Positions 1 through 6,309 of a stretch of 11,627 nucleotides of DNA are shown in pieces. Each line of letters begins with the position of its first letter. Position 1 is the stretch's first letter. A program made the position numbers and the translations under genes. The notes under the pieces were generated by a model that did not search any database, was not told the DNA's origin, and worked only from the letters and a program-made list of their open reading frames with translations. The DNA is taken from positions 1 to 11,627 of the forward strand of contig URMR01000046.1 of NCBI GenBank assembly GCA_900548935.1, written 5' to 3'. The stretch comes from an uncultured Collinsella sp. (GTDB taxonomy: Bacteria > Actinomycetota > Coriobacteriia > Coriobacteriales > Coriobacteriaceae).

Positions 1-99
1 CATGACCAGAAGGTCTATGCCGTCCTCTTTTCATGCCAATTTGTTCGCTCTGGTGCCCGCTCGCTGCCCGTCCTCTGCCCGCGGCGTTGCCCCCTTTAT
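1..99. other. Left edge, no assignable gene
   Basis: This is the unassigned left flank. Frame 1 is open from base 1 to a TAG at 112-114 and could be the last codons of an upstream (+) gene. Frame 2 is also open, from an ATG at 2 to a TAA at 119-121. Neither peptide resembles anything I recognise, and both run into the inverted repeat that follows. On the (-) strand a purine-rich AAAGAGGA lies near 23-30, so a divergent gene starting just outside the window is also possible. Nothing decides between these. Confidence 0.3.
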
Positions 100-164
100 G
101 TTGCGGTGGAATAGGGACTAAATGGGAGTCTCAGAGGCCAAAACAGTCCCTATTCCACCGCAAC
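100..164. repeat. 20-bp perfect inverted repeat with 25-nt loop
   Basis: Bases 100-119 (starting GTTGCGGTGG and ending ATAGGGACT) are the exact reverse complement of 145-164. The spacer is 25 nt, 120-144. Beyond the perfect arms the symmetry continues imperfectly: CCCCC near 90-94 pairs with GGGGG at 170-174 across a short mismatched stretch. No T-run follows the right arm, so a simple intrinsic terminator is unlikely. The length and sharp edges suggest a dispersed intergenic palindromic element (REP/MITE-like), but a copy number cannot be judged from one window. Confidence 0.75.
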
Positions 165-222
165 TTCATGGGGGCGTGCGACAATGCCCATCGGAAAACG
201 TTTGTCATCTGGGGGTCTATCT

Positions 223-900
223 ATGCTGTACGAGTTTTGTGCCGAAAACTATGAGCGGGTGCCGGCGGCTATTGATGCCGGTGCAAGGCGCATCGAGCTG
301 TGCGACAACCTTGCCGTCGGTGGTACCACGCCCTCGGCCGGCGTTATCAGCGCTGCGGTCAGCTATGCTCACGAGCATGATGCGCGAGTGATGTGCATGA
401 TTCGCCCGCGTGGCGGCGACTTTCACTACGACCAGGACGAGCTGCGTATGATGGAGATGGACCTGGGCCTTGCCGTAAGCGCCGGCGTTGACGGCTTGGT
501 CTTTGGCTGCTGCAAGCCCTGCGCTGGCGGATGGGCGCTCGACGAGCTTACGTTGGGCGCCCTCGTGATGGCCGCGGGCTGCGCGACCGAGGAATGCAAG
601 CGTGAGCCCATCGACATCACCTTCCACATGGCGTTTGACCAGCTCTCGCCCGAGGCCCAGCTCGACGCGATTGACATACTCGTCGACTGCGGCATCACAC
701 GCATCCTGACGCATGGTGGCGCTGTCGGTACGCCGATCGAGGACAACTTCGAAAACCTGGCCCGCTTGATCGAGTATGCGGGTGACCGCTTGACCATCCT
801 TCCCGGCGGCGGCATTTCCACGGCCAACCGCGATACCGTGGCGGCGGCACTGGGCGTCTCCGAGCTCCATGGCACCAAGATCGTGCCGCTGGAGGTATAA
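223..900 (+). CDS. cutC: CutC family protein (copper homeostasis CutC-like)
   Basis: This is a 225-residue TIM-barrel protein of the CutC family, probably cytosolic. CutC was first linked to copper tolerance in E. coli, but that role is disputed and the activity is unsettled. Family signatures are visible in order: RIELC (23-27), GGTTPS (33-38), RPRGGDF (61-67), TFHMAFD (133-139), ILTHGG (161-166), GGGI (195-198) and ELHGTKI (214-220). The protein ends soon after HGTKI, so it lacks the longer tail of the 248-residue E. coli protein. An ATG at 184 would add 13 residues. I prefer the ATG at 223 because family members start close to this point (MLYEFCAENY) and GGGGG at 211-215 sits 7 nt upstream. 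A cysteine group (C96, C97, C100) is unusual. The gene is coupled to the next one at its 3' end. Confidence 0.9.
   Translation: MLYEFCAENYERVPAAIDAGARRIELCDNLAVGGTTPSAGVISAAVSYAHEHDARVMCMIRPRGGDFHYDQDELRMMEMDLGLAVSAGVDGLVFGCCKPCAGGWALDELTLGALVMAAGCATEECKREPIDITFHMAFDQLSPEAQLDAIDILVDCGITRILTHGGAVGTPIEDNFENLARLIEYAGDRLTILPGGGISTANRDTVAAALGVSELHGTKIVPLEV
891..896 (+). promoter_or_regulatory. Shine-Dalgarno site inside the end of cutC
   Basis: GGAGGT overlaps the last codons of cutC and lies 7 nt before the GTG at 904. It fixes that GTG as the start of the next gene, since the first in-frame ATG is about 80 codons downstream. It also implies the two genes are translated from one mRNA with coupling. 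Confidence 0.85.
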
Positions 901-903
901 CCC

Positions 904-1701
904 GTGGCGCTGGTATTTGACGTTCAGCAGGCGAACGGTAAGCCCGACGATAACCGGCGCCCTGGCACCGCGTGCCCCTTTTGCGATACCGAGGAACTCG
1001 CCAATATCATCCGGCGCGACGGTGGCTGTATCTGGCTCGAGAATAAGTTCAAAACCCTGCGCGCCACCCGTCAAACCGTGCTGATCGAGTCGGCCGATCA
1101 CGATGCCGACCTGGTGACCTATACGCCGGACGAGCTGCATCATGTGATGCGGTTTGCCCTGGGTTGCTGGCAGCAGATGATCGATTCACAACAGTATCGA
1201 AGCGTGCTCATGTATAAAAACAAGGGTCCGCTCTCGGGCGGTAGTCTCGTTCATCCGCACATGCAGATTGTGGGTTTGGAGCAGGAAGACGGCTATGCGG
1301 CACTAGTCCCCGCCAACTTCGAAGGCATCAATGTCTGGCAACAGGGGAGAATCTCGGTCAACATCTCAACCGAACCGATCATGGGGTTCTTTGAGATTAA
1401 CGTTTCAGCCCCACAGGGAATCGCCGCCAGCGATGGCATGCGAGACCAAGCCGAGGCGGATCTCTTCGCCGATGCGATCCAGGTAGCTCTGCGCTATATC
1501 CTGAACGAGCACCACGGTGGCCGCGCAGAGTCGTACAACTTGTTCTTCTATCACCTGGGCGGTCGGACCATTGCCAAGGCGCTGCCGCGTTGGGTGGTTT
1601 CGCCCTACTTTGTCGGCTATCGTTTGGCCCAGGTCAATGCCGAGACAACGCTCGATATCGATGCTGAGCGTCTGCGTGCGCATCTGGAAACGCTCGAATA
1701 G
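904..1701 (+). CDS. GalT/HIT-superfamily protein (DUF4931-like)
   Basis: This 265-residue protein resembles galactose-1-phosphate uridylyltransferases of the HIT superfamily and probably belongs to the DUF4931-type group. A CPFC motif at C24/C27 matches the first half of the GalT zinc site. NKGPLSGGSLVHPHMQ (106-121) matches the GalT active-site loop: H117 would be the zinc-ligand position and H119 the nucleophile that forms a uridylyl- or nucleotidyl-histidine intermediate. A conserved-looking YNLFFYH (211-217) follows. At 265 residues it is shorter than classical GalT (about 350) but complete for this group. Start is GTG, set by GGAGGT at 891-896. No galK or galE is nearby, so the substrate is unknown. 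A nucleotidyltransferase or phosphorylase acting on a sugar or nucleotide is inferred from the motifs. It sits 3 nt after cutC and converges with the next gene. Confidence 0.75.
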   Translation: MALVFDVQQANGKPDDNRRPGTACPFCDTEELANIIRRDGGCIWLENKFKTLRATRQTVLIESADHDADLVTYTPDELHHVMRFALGCWQQMIDSQQYRSVLMYKNKGPLSGGSLVHPHMQIVGLEQEDGYAALVPANFEGINVWQQGRISVNISTEPIMGFFEINVSAPQGIAASDGMRDQAEADLFADAIQVALRYILNEHHGGRAESYNLFFYHLGGRTIAKALPRWVVSPYFVGYRLAQVNAETTLDIDAERLRAHLETLE

Positions 1702-1731
1702 CAGGACTAACACCCGCGTAATGCGGACAGT

Positions 1732-2730
1732 CTAGCGTGCCATGGCGTCGCGGCCGGCCTCGACGCGCTTGCGCTGGGCGGCACGCTCCTCGCCGGTTAG
1801 ACGCTCAAAGAGATGCCCGATAAACGAGGCGAGTACCTGCTGAAACAGCGTTCCGCACATGACGGGAAACACGACTTCGCCCGGAAAGTACTGCGTGGCG
1901 ATGACGGCGCCCGAAGAGATATTACGCATGCCGCAGGTAAAGCACATGGTAGTCGTCTCGCTATATGGCAGATGCAGTGCGCGGGCGACCAGAATGCCGA
2001 CGACAAAGCCGCTGATGGCGAAGGTCAAAATAAAGAGGGCGACTTCCAGACGCACCGCGTTCATGTGCAGCACGTACTCACTCATGGCGGTGGAGTTGGA
2101 GGCGATAACGCCCATCATCATGAACTTGCAGGCGGGCGAGAGCGCGGGGGAGAGCTTCTCGTGTCCCCATCCACGCGTGAGCTCGTTGATCACGATGCCG
2201 AGCACGGCGGGGATGGCGATCATAAAGGCCATGTCCTGCATCATGCTCGGCACATCGATCGAGACGGTGGCACCCAGCAAGAGCTTCAGCGTGAGCGGAA
2301 TCGTCACAGGCGAGATAACCGAGGACGTCAGGATAATGGTGAGCGCGAGCGGGCCGTTGCCGCCGAACATGCTAATCCACATAAAGGCAGTGACTGCCAC
2401 GGGTACGCTGTACTCGAGCACGATGCCGCAGACAAGGTTGGGGTTGGAGCCAAAGAACAGCGATCCCATGGCATAAGCTGCTATGGGAATAAGCACCGCC
2501 GAGACGAGCAGCGCCAAAATCAGGTGCAGCGGACGGCGGAACACCTCGGCTACCTGGTGGAAGGTGTTGCTGAGCGCGCCTTGGAACGTCATAAAGGCGA
2601 AGAGAGCGGGAACGATGGGCTTAAGTACGCCGATCTGCTGGGGAAAGAGCACACCGAGCGTTACGCAAATCGGAACGATGACCTGCATATGCCCCGCGAG
2701 GAACTTTCCCAGTCCAACCCATTGCTTCAT
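1732..2730 (-). CDS. Bile acid:sodium symporter (BASS) family transporter
   Basis: This is a 332-residue polytopic membrane protein. About nine hydrophobic segments are visible, near residues 12-29, 38-54, 67-93, 99-121, 128-152, 164-184, 203-221, 229-252 and 286-308, followed by a basic cytoplasmic tail. SVPVAVTAF (108-116) with GNGPLALTIILTSSVISP (124-141), and CGMRNISSGAVIATQ (266-280), resemble the two unwound-helix crossover regions of BASS/ASBT transporters, where sodium and substrate bind. In a gut anaerobe the substrate could be a bile acid, but bacterial BASS proteins also carry pantoate, pyruvate and other organic anions, so it cannot be named. The ATG at 2730 is the only ATG after an in-frame stop upstream. 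Its Shine-Dalgarno site is poor: AGGGAG lies about 12 nt away. The gene is convergent with the GalT-like gene (30 bp gap) and divergent from recJ-recQ. Confidence 0.85.
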   Translation of the reverse strand: MKQWVGLGKFLAGHMQVIVPICVTLGVLFPQQIGVLKPIVPALFAFMTFQGALSNTFHQVAEVFRRPLHLILALLVSAVLIPIAAYAMGSLFFGSNPNLVCGIVLEYSVPVAVTAFMWISMFGGNGPLALTIILTSSVISPVTIPLTLKLLLGATVSIDVPSMMQDMAFMIAIPAVLGIVINELTRGWGHEKLSPALSPACKFMMMGVIASNSTAMSEYVLHMNAVRLEVALFILTFAISGFVVGILVARALHLPYSETTTMCFTCGMRNISSGAVIATQYFPGEVVFPVMCGTLFQQVLASFIGHLFERLTGEERAAQRKRVEAGRDAMAR

Positions 2731-2879
2731 CTGCTCTTGTGACTCCCTTTGCTCGTAAATCCGTTTTGAATGGATATGCTAGACGCTCGCATGCGTCCGT
2801 GCGTTAGAAACGCTCGATTATTTCGAGGCTATTACCGGCATCGTTTACCGAAACCACGGCGTGCTGCGAGGCTCTGCGT

Positions 2880-2892
2880 CCGTGCCGCACGG
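2880..2892. promoter_or_regulatory. 13-bp perfect palindrome abutting -10, candidate operator
   Basis: CCGTGCCGCACGG has 6-bp arms around a single central C. It ends at the base before the TATAAT of the recJ-recQ promoter, so it would lie in the -35/-10 spacer. A repressor or MerR-type regulator could bind there. No regulator gene is nearby to support this. Confidence 0.35.
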
Positions 2893-2898
2893 TATAAT
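2893..2898 (+). promoter_or_regulatory. Consensus -10 box (TATAAT) upstream of recJ-recQ
   Basis: TATAAT matches the sigma-70-type -10 consensus perfectly in an otherwise GC-rich stretch. No good -35 hexamer is visible 16-18 bp upstream (AGGCTCTG region), so an activator or the adjacent palindrome may matter. The start of transcription would be near 2905, giving a leader of about 50 nt to the small upstream ORF and about 100 nt to recJ-recQ. Confidence 0.55.
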
Positions 2899-2954
2899 AA
2901 ACCCGTTCAACAGATCTGCCTGCCGAAGCGGGCATACACAGAGGACTCATCGCT

Positions 2955-3020
2955 ATGAACCGTGAGAGGTATCGCGGCGACCTGCCCCTATCGGGGGTGG
3001 GCGCTCATGTCATCGCTTAA
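2955..3020 (+). CDS. Putative 21-residue upstream ORF overlapping recJ-recQ
   Basis: An ATG at 2955 lies 9 nt after a GAGGA site (2941-2945), a better initiation signal than either candidate start of the large gene downstream. It opens 21 codons (MNRERYRGDL at the start, GAHVIA at the end) and stops at TAA 3018-3020. It is in a different frame from recJ-recQ, whose preferred ATG (3007) falls inside it, a 14-nt overlap. This arrangement could couple translation of the large protein to the leader peptide. The peptide has no recognisable motif. It could equally be a chance ORF whose Shine-Dalgarno site serves the GTG at 2962. Confidence 0.35.
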   Translation: MNRERYRGDLPLSGVGAHVIA

Positions 3021-6000
3021 GACGACGCATCGCTGGGCGGTTGCTCGGCAAAACCCCGAGCTCGAAAAGGAGCTTTCGGCTGGCCTGGGCATACCCAGGC
3101 TGGTGGCGCGCATTATGGTTGCGCACGGCATTGCCTCGATTGAGGAGGGACAGCTATTTCTGACGCCTTCGCTCGACCGTGATTGGGCCGATCCGCTCGT
3201 CATTCCGGGCATGTCGGTTGTTGCCGATCGTGTCGAGCACGCCATCCGCAACCGCGAACGCATCGCCGTCTTTGGTGATTTTGACGTCGACGGCATTACG
3301 TCGACTTGTCTGCTGACCGAGGCGCTGCGGACGTTTGGCGCCGATGTCACACCATTCATCCCGCACCGCTTTGACGAGGGCTACGGTCTTTCGCGCGCCG
3401 CGCTCGATCGCGTCAACGAGCTCGCCCAACCCAATCTGATCGTGACCGTCGATAACGGTATCGCGGCCAAGGATGAGGTCTCCTATCTGGAGAGCCTGGG
3501 AATCGATCTGGTGGTTACGGACCACCATGAGCCGTCCGACCAGGTGCCGCAGGGCGTGCCCCTGACCGACCCCAAGCTCGAGGATGAGGGACCCTCGCGT
3601 GAACTTGCCGGTGCCGGTGTGGCGCTCAAGCTGGTGCAGGTTTTGGGCGAGCGTCTGGGCAAGCCGTCGTATTGGCGTTCGCTGATTGAGGTTGCGGCGC
3701 TGGGCACCGTGTCCGACATGATGCCATTGACGGCCGAGAACCGCGCGTTGGTCGCCGAGGGCATCCAACAGATGCGCGTGACGGCTCGTCCCGGCTACAT
3801 TGCGCTTGCAGCGCTCGCCAAGGCCGACCTTTCTACCATTACGGCGGACGGTCTATCGTTCTCGCTCATTCCCCGCTTAAACGCCGCCGGCCGCATGGCC
3901 GATCCCAAGCTGGCGCTCGACCTGCTGCTTGCCCGCGATCCTATCGAGGCAAGTGCACTGGCGGCCGAGCTCGAGGAGATCAACCGTCAGCGTCGCGAGA
4001 TTGAGGCGGAGCTCACGCGTGATGCCATGGCAAAGGTCGAGGAGACCTATGATGGCGGTCGCGCAATCGTCGTGGGTGGCGAGGGCTGGCACGAGGGCGT
4101 TAAAGGCATCGTGGCGAGCCGCCTTACCAACCGATATCACGTGCCGGCGTTGCTCTTCTCTATCGAGGACGGTATAGCACGTGGCTCGGGTCGCTCGGTG
4201 GGCAAGGTCAACCTGTTCGAAGCCGTCGAGCGCTGCTCCGACCTGCTGATTCGCCGCGGCGGACATGCCGGTGCGGTGGGCGTGACCATCGAGGCGTCTA
4301 AGCTCGATGAGTTTCGTCGTCGCCTTTCCGCCGTGTTGTCCGAGCTTCCCGCCGAGGACTTTGAGGACACCGACGAGGTTGCCGCCACGGTCGACCTTTC
4401 CGAATTGAATATCGAGACCATCGAGCAGATTTCCCGCCTTGAGCCGTTTGGCCAGGGTAATAAGGTGCCGCTGCTGGCTGCCGAGGGCGTGACGATGCGT
4501 GATCGCGCCGTGGTGGGTAAGACCGGCGAGCACATGCGCTTTGTGGCGACGGATGGCGCCGCGAGTGTGCCGGCCATCATGTTTCGTGTGCCGCAGATCG
4601 ATAGGCTTATCAATTGCGACAGCGCTGTCGACTTGGTGTTCGAGGCCGTTGCCGAGCATTGGCAGGGTCGTGTGAAGCCCAAGCTCATGGTCAAGGATGT
4701 TCTGGTCCGCGATACCACGCTGCCCAGCGTCGACGATCCGGCATGCGAGCTTCGTCGTGGCGTGCAGCCGGCGGATTCCGGCCTGCGCCTGGAGTTGCGC
4801 AAGCGCGAGACGCTCGCCCAGCTTTCCTATACCGAGCTCACGCGCTCACTCATTCACAGCTTTATCGGATCGAACCAGCCGCACCGCGCGCAGGTTGAGG
4901 CGCTCGACGCCTTGGCCGATCACCAGAGTGTCTTGGCGGTTATGGGAACGGGCCGCGGCAAGTCGCTCATCTTCCATGTGCATGCCGCGCGCGAGGCGGT
5001 TCTTCGCGGGCGTGCGAGTATCTTTGTCTATCCGCTGCGCGCGCTCGTTGCCGACCAGGCCTATCACCTCTCGTCGACGATGGCCGCGCTCGGCATTGGC
5101 GTAGGCGTGCTGACCGGCGAGACCGTGGAAGCCGCGCGCGATGACGTGTTTGCCGGCCTGGCTTCGGGTCGCACCGGCATCGTTCTCACGACGCCTGAGT
5201 TCCTTTCCATCCATCGCGATCGCTTTGCGCGTTCTGGACGTATCGGCTTTGTCGTTATCGATGAGGCACACCATGCCGGTCTTGCCAAGGGCGGTGACCG
5301 GAGCGCATACCTCGACATGCCCGATATTCTCAAGGCCCTGGGCAACCCCGTTGTCATGGCCGCGACTGCCACCGCAACGGCTCCGGTTGTGGCCGAGCTC
5401 GCCCGCGTGCTACCGATTACCCGCACGGTGGTCGACGAGACGGTGCGCGAGAACTTGCAGCTCGAGGATGACCGAGACCTTGCGAGCCGCGAAAATCGCC
5501 TGGTGTCGATCGTGGCGACGGGGGAGAAGACCGTTATCTACGTGAACTCACGCGACCAGTCCGTGGCGCTTGCCAAGACGTTGCGCAAACGCGTGCCCGA
5601 CTGTGCGACCCAGATCGCGTTCTATAACGCCGGGCTTGCGCGCTCCGATCGCCGTCGTGTTGAGGAAGCCTTTAGAGACGGAAGTCTCAGCTGCATCGTT
5701 TCAACCTCGGCCTTCGGTGAGGGCGTCAACCTGCCCGATATCCGTCATGTCGTGCTCTACCACATGCCGTTTGGTGCGATTGAGTTTAACCAGATGAGTG
5801 GCCGTGCCGGTCGCGATGGACAGCCTGCCGTGATTCACCTGCTCTATTCGTCGCGCGACGCTCGCATTAACGAGCGCCTGCTCGATTGTTACGCGCCCGA
5901 GCGCGATGAGCTCGTCACGCTCTATCGTGCGCTGCAGACCATGTGGCGCTCCAACCGTGGCAAGACAGGGGACGATTCATTCTGCGCAAGCGATATCGAC

Positions 6001-6294
6001 ATTGCGCAGATGTGCCTTGCAATCGACGCGCGCACGCCGGTCGATGAGCGCTCGGTGGCAAGCGGCTTGGGAATCTTCGAAGAGCTCGGTTTCTGTCGCG
6101 TTTCGGGGTTTGACGATACGCGTCGCATCTCAATGGCAGAAAACCCCGGTCGCGTGCAATTAAGCAGGTCAATTCGCTATTTGGAGGGCTTGCGCTCGCG
6201 CATGGAGTTCACGGCTTTTCGGAGCTGGGCACTCGATTCGTGCGCTTCTGATATGCTAGCCAAAGTTAACCGCCCGATCGTACCGCGGGCCTAG
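3007..6294 (+). CDS. recJ: RecJ-RecQ fusion: ssDNA exonuclease plus SF2 helicase
   Basis: One 1,095-residue polypeptide joins two DNA-repair enzymes. The N-terminal half is a RecJ 5'-3' single-strand exonuclease: FGDFDVDG (89-96) with D91, D93 and D95, VDNG (D149), TDHH (D172-H174) and SDMM (D237) form the DHH metal site. GGHAGAVG (418-425) is the DHHA1 motif, and FGQGN (481-485) lies in the OB-fold region. The C-terminal half is a RecQ-like helicase: motif 0 glutamine (Q629), Walker A GTGRGKS (647-653), DEAH (752-755), ATATATA (786-792), FGEGVNLPDI (903-912) and QMSGRAGRDG (929-938). No RQC zinc cluster or HRDC domain is seen. A winged-helix-like tail (about 991-1065) may correspond to the C-terminal domain of Firmicutes RecJ. 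ATG 3007 fits the RecJ N-terminus and follows GGGGGTGGG. A GTG at 2962 would add 15 residues. Rel follows after 15 nt, so the two are probably co-transcribed. Confidence 0.9.
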   Translation: MSSLKTTHRWAVARQNPELEKELSAGLGIPRLVARIMVAHGIASIEEGQLFLTPSLDRDWADPLVIPGMSVVADRVEHAIRNRERIAVFGDFDVDGITSTCLLTEALRTFGADVTPFIPHRFDEGYGLSRAALDRVNELAQPNLIVTVDNGIAAKDEVSYLESLGIDLVVTDHHEPSDQVPQGVPLTDPKLEDEGPSRELAGAGVALKLVQVLGERLGKPSYWRSLIEVAALGTVSDMMPLTAENRALVAEGIQQMRVTARPGYIALAALAKADLSTITADGLSFSLIPRLNAAGRMADPKLALDLLLARDPIEASALAAELEEINRQRREIEAELTRDAMAKVEETYDGGRAIVVGGEGWHEGVKGIVASRLTNRYHVPALLFSIEDGIARGSGRSVGKVNLFEAVERCSDLLIRRGGHAGAVGVTIEASKLDEFRRRLSAVLSELPAEDFEDTDEVAATVDLSELNIETIEQISRLEPFGQGNKVPLLAAEGVTMRDRAVVGKTGEHMRFVATDGAASVPAIMFRVPQIDRLINCDSAVDLVFEAVAEHWQGRVKPKLMVKDVLVRDTTLPSVDDPACELRRGVQPADSGLRLELRKRETLAQLSYTELTRSLIHSFIGSNQPHRAQVEALDALADHQSVLAVMGTGRGKSLIFHVHAAREAVLRGRASIFVYPLRALVADQAYHLSSTMAALGIGVGVLTGETVEAARDDVFAGLASGRTGIVLTTPEFLSIHRDRFARSGRIGFVVIDEAHHAGLAKGGDRSAYLDMPDILKALGNPVVMAATATATAPVVAELARVLPITRTVVDETVRENLQLEDDRDLASRENRLVSIVATGEKTVIYVNSRDQSVALAKTLRKRVPDCATQIAFYNAGLARSDRRRVEEAFRDGSLSCIVSTSAFGEGVNLPDIRHVVLYHMPFGAIEFNQMSGRAGRDGQPAVIHLLYSSRDARINERLLDCYAPERDELVTLYRALQTMWRSNRGKTGDDSFCASDIDIAQMCLAIDARTPVDERSVASGLGIFEELGFCRVSGFDDTRRISMAENPGRVQLSRSIRYLEGLRSRMEFTAFRSWALDSCASDMLAKVNRPIVPRA

Positions 6295-6309
6295 GGGAAG
6301 GGGACCTCG

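Noticed and set aside
33..254. 73-codon open frame at the left edge
   Set aside because: It runs through the inverted repeat and into cutC. It has no Shine-Dalgarno site and an unlikely composition (Cys, Pro and Leu rich).
217..1143. 308-codon open frame on the (-) strand opposite cutC and the GalT-like gene
   Set aside because: It is antisense to two well-supported genes across their junction. Long antisense frames are a by-product of GC-rich third positions. The product has no recognisable motif.
1714..1726. CCGC-GTAAT-GCGG hairpin between the convergent genes
   Set aside because: The stem is only 4 bp and has no T-run on either side, so a bidirectional terminator cannot be supported.
1813..2742. 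309-codon (+) strand open frame opposite the BASS transporter
   Set aside because: The product is a low-complexity mix of His, Asp, Gly and Arg typical of the reverse complement of a membrane-protein gene. The (-) strand product has a coherent transmembrane pattern.
2770..2958. 62-codon open frame in the recJ-recQ upstream region
   Set aside because: It spans the -10 box and palindrome. It is Arg-rich without a family resemblance and ends just where the better-supported leader ORF starts.
6249..6257. TGATATGCT, extended -10-like sequence inside the end of recJ-recQ
   Set aside because: The hexamer is only 4/6 with no -35. The 15-nt gap to rel makes co-transcription the simpler view, though an internal rel promoter is not excluded.
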